Origin: Anaerolineae bacterium
GTDB taxonomy: Bacteria; Chloroflexota; Anaerolineae; Aggregatilineales; Phototrophicaceae
Direction: 5' to 3'
Assembly (NCBI GenBank): GCA_020848855.1
Contig: JADLHH010000499.1
Coordinates: 1-15,666 of the forward strand
DNA length: 15,666 bases
How positions within the stretch are numbered: position 1 is the first letter of the stretch; each line of letters starts with the position of its first letter. Below, one piece after another: positions 1-7,097 of this stretch. The position numbers and the translations under genes are program-made. The notes beneath the pieces are model-generated. The model made no database searches. It was not told the origin of the DNA and saw only the letters and a program-made list of their open reading frames with translations.

Positions 1-265
1 CGGTCTCGTCCATGAGAGCGACGTTATGCGCCGGTCCATCGACCGAAATGCCGACAATGTTGCGCGCGTCGACGGTCGTCAGGCAGCCGCGAATGGCGGT
101 GCAAGCCGCCTGATACCAGTCTTCCGGGGATTGTTCCGCCCAGCCCGGCTGTGGGTAATGAGTCCGGTATGCGTGGCTGGCGCTGGCGACCACCCGCCCA
201 TCCAGCGCTATGACCATGACCTTACAGTCGCTGCTGCCTACGTCAATGCCCATCAGGTAAGTCAT
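1..265 (-). CDS. FGGY-family carbohydrate kinase, N-terminal part (cut by window edge)
   Basis: This is the first 88 residues of a sugar kinase running off the left edge of the window. The N-terminus carries the FGGY phosphate-binding motif GIDVGSS (residues 6-12), followed by PQPGWAEQSPEDWYQ (38-52) and GISVDGPAHNVAL (72-84). These match the layout of xylulokinase-type FGGY enzymes, which phosphorylate a sugar or polyol with ATP in the cytoplasm. The catalytic aspartate and second domain lie outside the window, so the substrate (xylulose, another ketose, or a polyol such as erythritol) cannot be assigned. The ATG at 265 is the natural start, giving the motif its usual distance from the N-terminus. 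The gene starts 20 bp after the GntR regulator stop, so the two are almost certainly co-transcribed and the regulator may sense the kinase's substrate or product. Confidence 0.85.
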   Translation of the reverse strand, partial: MTYLMGIDVGSSDCKVMVIALDGRVVASASHAYRTHYPQPGWAEQSPEDWYQAACTAIRGCLTTVDARNIVGISVDGPAHNVALMDET

Positions 266-285
266 CAAAAAGGTTCCAGTAATGC

Positions 286-1053
286 CTACGCGCGCGGCTC
301 ATCCGAAATATTCAGGGATGCTGCCAGCGAAGTCGTATTCTTCACGCTCAGCCGGAAGGTGTCGCCCCGGTACACGGCTCTTGAAAAACGGGTCGGCTCG
401 CCATATTCGGAATAAGCGACGCCTTCGACCCGCAGCACAGGACTCCCGCGCTCGATGTCGAGCAGGCGCGCTTCTTCGCCGTTGGCAAGGTCTGCCTGCA
501 GCGAATCACTGGTATACGACACCGACACGCCGGAAATTCCCTGCATGGCATCCAGCAGTGAATGGGTGCTCAGGTCGACCTGGAGCAGCGGCGCGTAGAT
601 GCGATGATCGAGATAGGCGGTGTGAATGGCTGCCGGCTTCGAGTCGATCATGCGCAAACGCCGAACGACGACGACCCGGCTGCCCGGCTCAAGATTCAGG
701 CTGCTGATGACATCCGGCGGTCCGACGATGGTGTCCATCACCAGCACGCGTGTGTCGATGTGGTAACCGCGTGCCTGCAGCGTTCGGCTGAAGCTGTACA
801 TGGTCGTCAGGTTGTACGACACGACCCCGTCGGCGACGTAGGTTCCCTTTCCCTTGCGGCGGTAGAGGATTCCCTTCGAGACGAGAGCGTCCAGCGCCTT
901 GCGCGCCGTCATGCGGCTGACGTTCAACTGAGATGAAAGCTCCAGTTCGGACGGAACCTGCGCGCCCGGCGGAAAATCGCCCTGATGAATCTGTTCGACA
1001 AGGTGATTTTGAATCTGCAGATAGAGTGGTACGGATGAACTCTTATCGACCAT
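286..1053 (-). CDS. GntR-family (HutC subfamily) transcriptional regulator with UTRA domain
   Basis: A DNA-binding repressor or activator for a sugar gene set. The N-terminal winged helix-turn-helix includes PLYLQIQNHLVEQI, the PPGAQVPSELELSSQLNVSR segment and the wing RRKGKGTYV. It is followed by a C-terminal UTRA effector-binding domain (from about the YSFSRTLQARG stretch to the end) of the kind that usually binds a phosphorylated sugar or small metabolite. I place the start at ATG 1053 (255 aa) because GAGGG lies about 8 nt upstream and the family normally begins just before the PLY motif. An in-frame ATG at 1101 would add 16 residues; it also has an AAGG-like site nearby and cannot be excluded. 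The gene lies upstream of the FGGY kinase, and a palindromic HutC-type site sits at the predicted transcription start, which suggests autoregulation. Confidence 0.9.
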   Translation of the reverse strand: MVDKSSSVPLYLQIQNHLVEQIHQGDFPPGAQVPSELELSSQLNVSRMTARKALDALVSKGILYRRKGKGTYVADGVVSYNLTTMYSFSRTLQARGYHIDTRVLVMDTIVGPPDVISSLNLEPGSRVVVVRRLRMIDSKPAAIHTAYLDHRIYAPLLQVDLSTHSLLDAMQGISGVSVSYTSDSLQADLANGEEARLLDIERGSPVLRVEGVAYSEYGEPTRFSRAVYRGDTFRLSVKNTTSLAASLNISDEPRA

Positions 1054-1349
1054 GCCGGTTCCCTCGCATTCCAGAGCTTCGGCTACAAGATATCCGTCCA
1101 TTATTGCACCTTTTCATCGAGCGGCTGGCTCAAGCCGCCCAGTTTGGGCGCGCGGCGTTGGCTGGTGGCGGGGCTGCGACACGGTCGTCATGACCGCCGT
1201 AATGATCTGTGCGGGTTTGGCAGCGCATCGCCCAGGAAATCTTCGGGGAACTGCAAGCAGCACGAAATTCAACGCAAATTTCATCATCGACTTCATCAAT
1301 AAGTGAACGCAAATGCGTAAACGACATACCTGTATATACAAGTTTATAC
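1054..1349 (-). other. Long 5' leader of the GntR-kinase operon
   Basis: About 290 nt lie between the predicted transcription start and the GntR start codon. The stretch contains a small hairpin (CGGTC/GACCG, 1182-1196), an imperfect palindrome ACGCA-AA-TGCGT at 1307-1318, and AT-rich sequence near the promoter. I see no recognised riboswitch, tRNA or convincing small gene. A 65-codon open frame starts at the ATG at 1327 but has no spaced ribosome-binding site, and its predicted product has no recognisable motif. Confidence 0.4.
1329..1342. promoter_or_regulatory. Candidate GntR/HutC-type operator
   Basis: A perfect 10-bp palindrome TGTATATACA (1331-1340) sits within the near-symmetric 14-mer CCTGTATATACAAG. 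HutC-subfamily regulators commonly bind sites of the form TTGTATNTACAA, and this one lies 7-8 bp downstream of the -10 box at 1350-1355, i.e. on the predicted start site. That is the classic place for a repressor to block its own promoter. The regulator encoded just downstream is the obvious candidate ligand. Confidence 0.6.
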
Positions 1350-1378
1350 ATCATAGCGTGCGAGGAAACGCCTGTCAA
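1350..1378 (-). promoter_or_regulatory. Sigma-70-type promoter for the GntR-kinase operon
   Basis: On the minus strand TTGACA (1378-1373) and TATGAT (1355-1350) are separated by exactly 17 bp. The -35 is a perfect consensus and the -10 matches 5 of 6. The predicted start is near 1343, reading toward the GntR gene. It lies about 50 bp downstream of the hairpin that closes the preceding operon, so it is well placed to start a new transcription unit. Confidence 0.7.
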
Positions 1379-1428
1379 ATATTCACCGTCGGGGGAACGT
1401 GAGGGAGATCGTCGGAAGCCGACCATGA

Positions 1429-1463
1429 GTGCGAGACCTCGCCGGTAAAGCGAGGTCTCGTGC
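1429..1463 (-). terminator. Hairpin after the cupin gene, probable operon end
   Basis: CGAGACCTCGC (1432-1442) and GCGAGGTCTCG (1450-1460) form a perfect 11-bp stem with a 7-nt loop. The stem extends to 14 bp with two G-U pairs. It lies about 80 nt past the stop of the cupin gene and upstream of the GntR promoter. No run of T follows on either strand, so it may be a weak or factor-assisted terminator or an mRNA 3' end stabiliser. Confidence 0.5.
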
Positions 1464-1539
1464 TGGCGTTCAATTCATGCGGCGCTGCGGCTGGGAACGC
1501 CGCGCGCCGCTTTCGCCCGGTAAGCTGCCGAACGGATGA

Positions 1540-2760
1540 CTAGACCGGCTGGTTGTCCGGTCCGAAGTGGCGCAGGAGCACCAGCGGCTCGACGCCGTCG
1601 TTTTCGACGACATAACCTGCCCGCGCCGCCTCACAGGTAATGAAATACTCGTCATAGGTCGCTTCGCCGAAGCGCATGTAGGTCGGCGTTTCGACATGGT
1701 GCGCGCCGAGCTTGCCGCGCCCCTGGACTGCCAGAACGCCGCACGCGCCGGGGTCGGTGATGGTTACGCTGACGCCAGGCTCGACGGTTAGCTGCTTGGC
1801 GCTGAACACGTCTTCGCCGAGCGACTTGCCGTAGATGATCCATTTGTCTTCCCAGCCCGCACCCTGACCGCTCATCTTGCCGGGCAGGAAATGCGTGTCT
1901 CTCAGATTCGGGTTGACGTTCGCTTCCCAGTCGATCAGGCTGATCACGTAATCGAGATCGCCCTTCTTGTCGGCGGGGACGTCTTTTACGAGCATGTCAT
2001 ACGAGACGACCTTGCCCTGCACGTTCGACTGGAACATGGCGAACGTATCCGTGCCCCACTGGATTTCGTAGGTCACCAGCGAGCCAGGCGCATGGAGGAC
2101 ACCGGGCGGGGTGAACCAGCCCGTGCCGATGGGGAACACGTAGGCTTTCGAATAGTCCAGGATGCCGTTATCGCCCGTGCCCCATTTTTCCAGGCAGCGG
2201 CGAACGTCGTCTTTCGTCGTGCCCGGCTCCAAGCCGAAGAAGGTGTACGGGAAATCGTTGAGGCGCGGGTTGTACTGCGGCGGGAAGTAATAGGCTTCCG
2301 GCTTGTGGACTTCGCCCACCAGCGCCGCGTGCTGCTTCATGGGGTGCAGGTGGTAGGGCAGCGGACCCTGGTTGTCGAACAGCTTGCCGAGCGTGGGCCA
2401 GCGCTTGTAAGTCTGGTATATATGCTCGCCAATCACCCGATTGGGCAGTTCAGCCACAGCGTCGCGCAGCGTGAAACGGCTGCCATCTGGCGCGAGGACG
2501 TAGCTCAGACCTTCGTCGGCGGGCATATCGGGTCCATTTGCCGGGTTGGTCGTCGAACACAGCCAGCGCTCGTCCAGCCCGCCGCGTTCGTCGCCGAGGG
2601 CGTACAGGTCTTCCTCAGCCAACCGAAGCCGACGTCCGGGCACGGCGAACGAGCGCGGCACCCAGCAGGGCAGCATGTGGAGAATACCGCGACCTGCGTC
2701 GAGGGCGGTTTCAAGACTTTGCCGAAGCGATGTCGTAATAGGATATTCCTGAACAGCCAT
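1540..2760 (-). CDS. Phosphomannose-isomerase-like cupin protein, probable sugar(-phosphate) isomerase
   Basis: A 406-aa protein resembling class I mannose-6-phosphate isomerases and related cupins, which interconvert aldose and ketose (phosphates) using a bound metal. The motif PLPYHLHP (residues 133-140) supplies the His-x-His pair (H137, H139). KPEAYYF (153-159) supplies the glutamate (E155), and FTPPGVLHAPGSLVTYEIQ (216-234) supplies the last histidine (H223). Together they match the expected metal ligands of the family. A second, more degenerate cupin-like half (about 300-400) has no obvious metal site. The start is secure: AAGGAG sits 6 nt before the ATG. It is the last gene of the left operon, 47 bp after DhaL, so it probably acts on the same sugar as that kinase. 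It is too divergent for me to call it ManA, and the true substrate is unknown. Confidence 0.7.
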   Translation of the reverse strand: MAVQEYPITTSLRQSLETALDAGRGILHMLPCWVPRSFAVPGRRLRLAEEDLYALGDERGGLDERWLCSTTNPANGPDMPADEGLSYVLAPDGSRFTLRDAVAELPNRVIGEHIYQTYKRWPTLGKLFDNQGPLPYHLHPMKQHAALVGEVHKPEAYYFPPQYNPRLNDFPYTFFGLEPGTTKDDVRRCLEKWGTGDNGILDYSKAYVFPIGTGWFTPPGVLHAPGSLVTYEIQWGTDTFAMFQSNVQGKVVSYDMLVKDVPADKKGDLDYVISLIDWEANVNPNLRDTHFLPGKMSGQGAGWEDKWIIYGKSLGEDVFSAKQLTVEPGVSVTITDPGACGVLAVQGRGKLGAHHVETPTYMRFGEATYDEYFITCEAARAGYVVENDGVEPLVLLRHFGPDNQPV

Positions 2761-2807
2761 TATTCACTCCTTAACGCGACTTATGCCAAGTCGTCGTATG
2801 TCACTGC

Positions 2808-3443
2808 TTAAAGTAGCGTAGTGATCGACTCCGCGAGCGACTTCAGAATCAGGCAGCACGAGGTCGCCCCGGCGTCGAGATGCCCGCGCGAGCGCTCTCC
2901 CAGACGGCTGGCGCGCCCGATCTTCGCCACGAGGTCGCGGGTGGACTCTTTGCCGCGTTCTGCGCCGTCCGCCATCGCCCGCAGCGCGTCAGCAAATGGA
3001 ACGCCGGCGGCGACCGCGTTCAGATAGGCATCGCGCGCGGGGATCAGCGTGTCGATCAAGGTCTTGTCGCCGGGCTGCGCGCCGCCCATATCCTGAACGG
3101 CATCGACTGCTGCGCGGAGCATTTGTCCAAACGTTTCCTTGTCAATTTCGGCTTTGCCTTTACAGGCGAAAGCCATTTCCTGAAACAGCAGCCCATACAG
3201 CGGACCCATCGCGCCGCCGATCTCGTCGAGCAGGGTGTCGCCGATGGTTTGCAGACCCTCGGACAGCGTGACGTGTTCGCCAAGCCGCTCGCCGGCGCGC
3301 GTGAAGCCCTTGCTCATGTTGATGCCGTGATCGCCGTCGCCAATCGCGCCGTCGATCTCGCTCAGGTAGGCGGCGTTGTCCTGGATCGTCCTGATCAGAT
3401 GGCGGACGACGGCGTCGACCTGGGTGGTGGGGAACGAGTCCAT
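2808..3443 (-). CDS. dhaL: DhaL-type nucleotide-binding subunit of a dihydroxyacetone-like kinase (left pair)
   Basis: A 211-aa ADP/ATP-binding subunit that works with DhaK to phosphorylate a short keto-sugar. The Mg-binding aspartates are in place: D31, D36 and D38 in DGAIGDGDHG, equivalent to D30/D35/D37 of E. coli DhaL. The phosphate-binding GGAMGPLYG (76-84), GDKTLIDTL, and the C-terminal GRASRLGERSRGHLDAGATS loop are also present. Length is normal for DhaL. The start has GAGG 7 nt upstream, overlapping the end of dhaK; only 4 bp separate the two genes, implying tight co-translation. In PTS-type systems DhaL carries ADP re-phosphorylated by DhaM. No DhaM is encoded in this window, so it may use ATP exchange or a partner elsewhere. 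Confidence 0.92.
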   Translation of the reverse strand: MDSFPTTQVDAVVRHLIRTIQDNAAYLSEIDGAIGDGDHGINMSKGFTRAGERLGEHVTLSEGLQTIGDTLLDEIGGAMGPLYGLLFQEMAFACKGKAEIDKETFGQMLRAAVDAVQDMGGAQPGDKTLIDTLIPARDAYLNAVAAGVPFADALRAMADGAERGKESTRDLVAKIGRASRLGERSRGHLDAGATSCCLILKSLAESITTLL

Positions 3444-3447
3444 CGGG

Positions 3448-4452
3448 TTACCTCGCCAACTGCTTCAAGCCCATGCTGTCGGCTTCGAGATCGACAAGCT
3501 GCTTCAGCTCGTCGTCGAGCTTCATCACGGTCAGCGTAACGCCCATCATCTCCAGCGACGTGAAGTAATTGCCGACGTAGGGGCGGTAGATGCGAATTCC
3601 CGCTTCGCGCAGAATGGTTTCGACCTGATTGAACAGGATATACAGTTCCATGACCGGCGTCGCGCCCAGACCGGACACCAGCACGACCACGTCGTCGCCG
3701 GCGGCAAACGGTAAGTCCGGCAGAATGATGTCGGTCATCATCCGCGCCATTTCGTTGGCAGTCCGAAGCTCGGTCACCTGAACGCCGGGTTCGCCGTGAT
3801 GCCCGATGCCGAGTTCCATCTGACCGGGTTCAATCGTGAAGTTGGGCTTGCCAACCGCCGGAATGGTGCAGGGCGTCAGTCCGATGCCGACGCTCCGGCA
3901 GTTGTCGATGGCTTTCTGCGCCGCCGCGATCACTTCGTCCAGCGTCCCGCCGAGCGCGGCTTTCGCCCCGCCGACCTTCCACATCAGCACTTCGCCTGCC
4001 ACGCCGCGCCGCTTCTCGCGTTCCGACGCGGGCGCAGACGCGACATCGTCGTTGGCGACGACGGTTTCGACGCGAATGCCGTCGCGCTCCGCCATGCGCT
4101 TCGCCAGCTTGACATTCATATTGTCGCCCGCGTAATTCCCGTACAGGCAGGCGACGCCCGCTCCGCCGTTCGCGGCTTTGAAGGCATCGTAAAATGCCTG
4201 CGCCGATGGTGAGGTGAAGATTTCGCCGACGGCGACCGCATCGACCATGTTCCTGCCGATGTAGCCGACGAACGCCGGCTTGTGCCCCGAACCGCCGCCC
4301 GTCACCACGCCAACCTTACTAGCGAGCGGCGCGTTCCTGTATTTGAGCACGCGGGGGTTGCCCGTCGCCGCCACGAGATCGGGGTGGGCTTTGACAAAGC
4401 CGGCGAGCATGTCTTCGACCACGAGGGTAGGGTTGTTGATAATGCGCTGCAT
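3448..4452 (-). CDS. dhaK: DhaK-type substrate-binding subunit of a keto-sugar kinase (left pair)
   Basis: A 334-aa subunit that binds a small ketose covalently through a histidine and presents it to DhaL for phosphorylation. Key residues align position for position with E. coli DhaK: H57 in GGGSGHKPA, D110 in GNYAGDNMN, and the covalent H219 in GIGHHGEPG. Family landmarks such as DDVASAP and RRGVAGEV are intact. The active-site segment GSGHKPAFVGYIG differs from classical DhaK (GSGHEP) and is typical of paralogues whose substrate may not be dihydroxyacetone; tetruloses such as erythrulose are possible. AAGGA lies 7 nt before the ATG. It follows the permease gene by 31 bp within the importer operon, so its substrate is presumably imported by that transporter. 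Confidence 0.92.
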   Translation of the reverse strand: MQRIINNPTLVVEDMLAGFVKAHPDLVAATGNPRVLKYRNAPLASKVGVVTGGGSGHKPAFVGYIGRNMVDAVAVGEIFTSPSAQAFYDAFKAANGGAGVACLYGNYAGDNMNVKLAKRMAERDGIRVETVVANDDVASAPASEREKRRGVAGEVLMWKVGGAKAALGGTLDEVIAAAQKAIDNCRSVGIGLTPCTIPAVGKPNFTIEPGQMELGIGHHGEPGVQVTELRTANEMARMMTDIILPDLPFAAGDDVVVLVSGLGATPVMELYILFNQVETILREAGIRIYRPYVGNYFTSLEMMGVTLTVMKLDDELKQLVDLEADSMGLKQLAR

Positions 4453-4483
4453 GGCATCGTCCTTTCTGAAAGCAGCCGTCGTA

Positions 4484-5470
4484 TTACTTGATGATACCGA
4501 TCTTGGAGCGGTCGATAGTGATGAACACGGCTGTAATCAGCACGATGCCGCGAAGGATATTTTGCAGGTAGGGGTCGACGCCGAGCATGTTCATGCCGTT
4601 GCTCAGGATGGTCATGATGAACGCGCCGAGGATCGTGCCCTGAATACTGCCGACGCCGCCGGTCAGCGGTGTGCCGCCGACCACCACCGCCGCGATCACG
4701 TCCAGTTCCAGCCCGTCGCCAAGCTGGGCGGTCGCCGCGAAAACGCGCGCCGACTGGAGCAGCCCGGCTAAGCCGCACAGGAGTCCCAGCAGGGTGAACA
4801 TCAGTATCTTGATGCGGTCGACCTTGATGCCGGTCAGAATGGCAACCCGTTCGCCGCCGCCAATCGCCTTGACCTGCCGCCCAAAGACGGTGTAGTTGAA
4901 GATGATGTAGGTGATGACGACGACGACCGCCGCGAAGATCGCCGCGTTCGGCAGCCCGGCAGTGCGCCCGCCGTAGGGTCCCAGGAACGCCATGTTGGTG
5001 ATGCTGATCGGCGCGCCGCGCAGCACCATGACCACCAGACCGCGATAGGCGACCAGCGTGCCCAGCGTCACCATAAAGGATGGCACTTTGCCCTTGGCGA
5101 AAATGATCCCGTTCACCAACCCTGCGACCGTGCCAACCAGCATCGCCGGGAAGATGGCGAAGATGCCTAGTTGGTCAGATGTCGAGGCGGCGGCGATGGC
5201 AGACAGCGCCACGATTGAGCCGACCGACAGGTCGATTGACCCGGCAATGATCACGAACGTCATGCCCAGCGCGACCACCAGTTGAACGACCGTCTGCTGG
5301 AGCACGATGGCGAAGTTGGTGGGGGTCAGAAACCGCTCCGAAAGCAGCCCAAAAACGACGCACAGGACGACCAGCAGCAGGATTGGAAAATACGTGCGCA
5401 GCGTGCGGAGCGAGAGACGCCGAAGCGGATTCGACGTTGTAATTGAGGAATTGGTTTGAACGTCAGCCAT
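4484..5470 (-). CDS. Sugar ABC transporter permease, RbsC-like
   Basis: A 328-aa multi-spanning membrane protein of the ribose/xylose/galactose permease family (BPD_transp_2). It begins with a short cytoplasmic tail (about 25 residues) and then about 8-10 hydrophobic segments. Family landmarks are GMTFVIIAGSIDLSVGSIVAL (residues ~69-89), a G-K-G-PSFMVTLGTL segment, the FGRQVKAIGGG cytoplasmic loop, and LDVIAAVVVGGTPLTGGVGSIQGT near the C-terminus, which contacts the ATPase. It forms the membrane channel with the ATPase at 5520-7004 and the binding protein at 7098-8174. The ribosome-binding site is weak (GTGG), suggesting coupling to the upstream ATPase gene 49 bp away. Sugar specificity cannot be read from the permease. 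Confidence 0.93.
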   Translation of the reverse strand: MADVQTNSSITTSNPLRRLSLRTLRTYFPILLLVVLCVVFGLLSERFLTPTNFAIVLQQTVVQLVVALGMTFVIIAGSIDLSVGSIVALSAIAAASTSDQLGIFAIFPAMLVGTVAGLVNGIIFAKGKVPSFMVTLGTLVAYRGLVVMVLRGAPISITNMAFLGPYGGRTAGLPNAAIFAAVVVVITYIIFNYTVFGRQVKAIGGGERVAILTGIKVDRIKILMFTLLGLLCGLAGLLQSARVFAATAQLGDGLELDVIAAVVVGGTPLTGGVGSIQGTILGAFIMTILSNGMNMLGVDPYLQNILRGIVLITAVFITIDRSKIGIIK

Positions 5471-5519
5471 AGGTTTAGTCCACGTCTAAAAGCTCTACCA
5501 GGCAATAAACATGCAATTC

Positions 5520-7004
5520 CTAGATCATGTATGAGACGATCTCGTGTTCGGAAGGAAACGCACCGTGAGCGAATACTTTGCTGATTTCGCCCTTGCGCAT
5601 GATGATGATCCGGTCACTCATACCGATCAGTTCGTTCAGGTCTTCGCTCAGCAGAATGATGGACATGCCGCTTTTCTCTGCCAGCTTGCGGATGATGCTG
5701 TAAATTTGCATACGCGCGCCGACATCGATGCCGCGTGTTGGATTGTTCAGGATCAGCACGTCGGGCTGCGCCGCCATGCATTTGCCCATGACGACTTTTT
5801 GCAGGTTGCCGCCGCTGAGTGAGTTGCACGGAACCAGCGGGCTTGCCGCCTTGATCTGTAGTTCTTCGATGAGGTCGTGAACCAGCTTGCGCTCGGCGGA
5901 GCGATCCACGAACTGCCCGCGTCGCGGCATCGCCGCCATCGCCAGGTTCTCGTTCACCGAGAAATCGACGATCAAGCCTTCGCCGGTGCGGTCGCCGGGC
6001 AGGTAGGCGATATGCTGGTTCCAGGCATCGTAGGGGGCGCGCGGGCGGTAAGGCTGCGCGTACAGGCGCATGTGACCGGTCGTAAGCGGGCGGTCGCCGA
6101 CCAGCGCTTCCAGCAGGACTTCGCCGCCGGAGTTCTTCAGCCCGCCAATGCCGAGAATTTCGCTGCGGTAGAGAGTCAGGTTGATGTCGCGCAGCTTGCC
6201 GGACAGGCTGGCCTCCCGGATTTCGAGGACGACATCTGTTGCGGCGAAGTCGCGGGCAGGGGGGTATATGTCTCGCCCAATTTCGCGACCGACCATCCGT
6301 GCTTCGATCTGCCGCTGGGTGAGTTCGCCGCGCTCAAAATGACCGACCCACGTCCCATCTTTCAGGATGGTGATGTCGTCGGCGATCTGCTCCACCTCTT
6401 CCAGATGGTGCGAGATATAGCCGACGGCGATGTGTTGTTCGCGCAGGCGGCGAATGACCGTGAATAAGCGTTCAAGCTCCTGCGTGTTCAGGAAAGCGGT
6501 CGACTCGTCGAGCAGCAGGACTCTGGGCTGGTACGACAGCGCCCGCGCGATTTCGATGACTTTGAGCTGACCGAGGTCAAGCTGATCGATGTTCTGGCTG
6601 ACCGAGATGTCCGCGCCGATGTCGTCGAGGATGCCCTGCGCGGCGGCGCGCAGCTTCTTCCAGCGGCTCAAGCCCAGGTAGCCGGCGAATGATTTCATCC
6701 GGTCGATGAAGATATTTTCGGCGATGCCGAGCGATGGCACGATGGTCAGTTCCTGAAAGACCAGCGCGACGCCTGCCGCCTGCGCATCACGCATACCGGA
6801 TGGATTGAAGCTGCCGCTGTCCAGCGTCATCGTGCCGGCGTCTTTTTGCAGCGCTCCGGCACAAATCTTGAACAGCGTCGATTTGCCAGCGCCGTTTTCG
6901 CCGACGAGGGCGTGGACTCTGCCCGGCTCCAGGGTGATGCCGACATCACGTAACGCCTGGGTGGCGCCAAACCGCTTGCTGATGTTCTGCGCTTTGAAAA
7001 GCAC
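5520..7004 (-). CDS. Sugar ABC transporter ATP-binding protein, RbsA-like (two ABC domains), degenerate second Walker B
   Basis: A 494-aa tandem ATPase powering the neighbouring sugar importer. Domain 1 (about 1-240) has Walker A GENGAGKST (K41), Q-loop Q84, signature LDLGQLKVIEIARAL, Walker B LLLDES (D166, E167) and the switch histidine in YISHH, so it looks active. Domain 2 (about 255-494) has the usual degenerate P-loop of this family (GIGGLKNSGGEV), a good signature LSGGNLQK (396-403) and GIDVGA. Its Walker B, however, reads LILNNPTRG: both the Mg-binding aspartate and the catalytic glutamate are asparagine (N420, N421), where RbsA-type proteins normally have DEPTRG. The substitution is clear in the nucleotide sequence around 5740-5750. 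The start is GTG at 7004, with GAGG and AGGA upstream. Transport may rely on a single hydrolytic site. Confidence 0.93.
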   Translation of the reverse strand: MLFKAQNISKRFGATQALRDVGITLEPGRVHALVGENGAGKSTLFKICAGALQKDAGTMTLDSGSFNPSGMRDAQAAGVALVFQELTIVPSLGIAENIFIDRMKSFAGYLGLSRWKKLRAAAQGILDDIGADISVSQNIDQLDLGQLKVIEIARALSYQPRVLLLDESTAFLNTQELERLFTVIRRLREQHIAVGYISHHLEEVEQIADDITILKDGTWVGHFERGELTQRQIEARMVGREIGRDIYPPARDFAATDVVLEIREASLSGKLRDINLTLYRSEILGIGGLKNSGGEVLLEALVGDRPLTTGHMRLYAQPYRPRAPYDAWNQHIAYLPGDRTGEGLIVDFSVNENLAMAAMPRRGQFVDRSAERKLVHDLIEELQIKAASPLVPCNSLSGGNLQKVVMGKCMAAQPDVLILNNPTRGIDVGARMQIYSIIRKLAEKSGMSIILLSEDLNELIGMSDRIIIMRKGEISKVFAHGAFPSEHEIVSYMI

Positions 7005-7028
7005 GGTTCCTGTTCCTCGCTCGCCAGG

Positions 7029-7058
7029 GGGAGCGGCAGGTTCTCGCCCGCCGCTCCC
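7029..7058 (-). ncRNA. Intercistronic mRNA hairpin between binding protein and ATPase genes
   Basis: GGGAGCGGC (7029-7037) and GCCGCTCCC (7050-7058) form a perfect 9-bp GC-rich stem with a 12-nt loop, in the 93-nt gap between the two genes. A smaller stem GCGGC-TTCA-GCCGC lies at 7077-7090, right after the binding-protein stop. There is no T-run, so full termination is unlikely. Such hairpins commonly protect the upstream message and let the binding protein be made in excess over the membrane components. That role is inferred from position. Confidence 0.5.
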
Positions 7059-7097
7059 GTGGAAATGCGCTCGCTCGCGGCTTCAGCCGCCCAGAGA

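Noticed and set aside
1130..1327. Possible 65-codon leader peptide (MSFTHLRSLIDEVDDE...) in the GntR 5' leader
   Set aside because: It starts inside the predicted transcript but overlaps the operator, lacks a spaced ribosome-binding site, and ends in P/A/R-rich sequence with no recognised motif.
1891..2811. Plus-strand open frame (306 aa) opposite the cupin gene
   Set aside because: It is antisense to a protein with intact metal-ligand motifs and a strong ribosome-binding site. The translation is low-information and matches no family.
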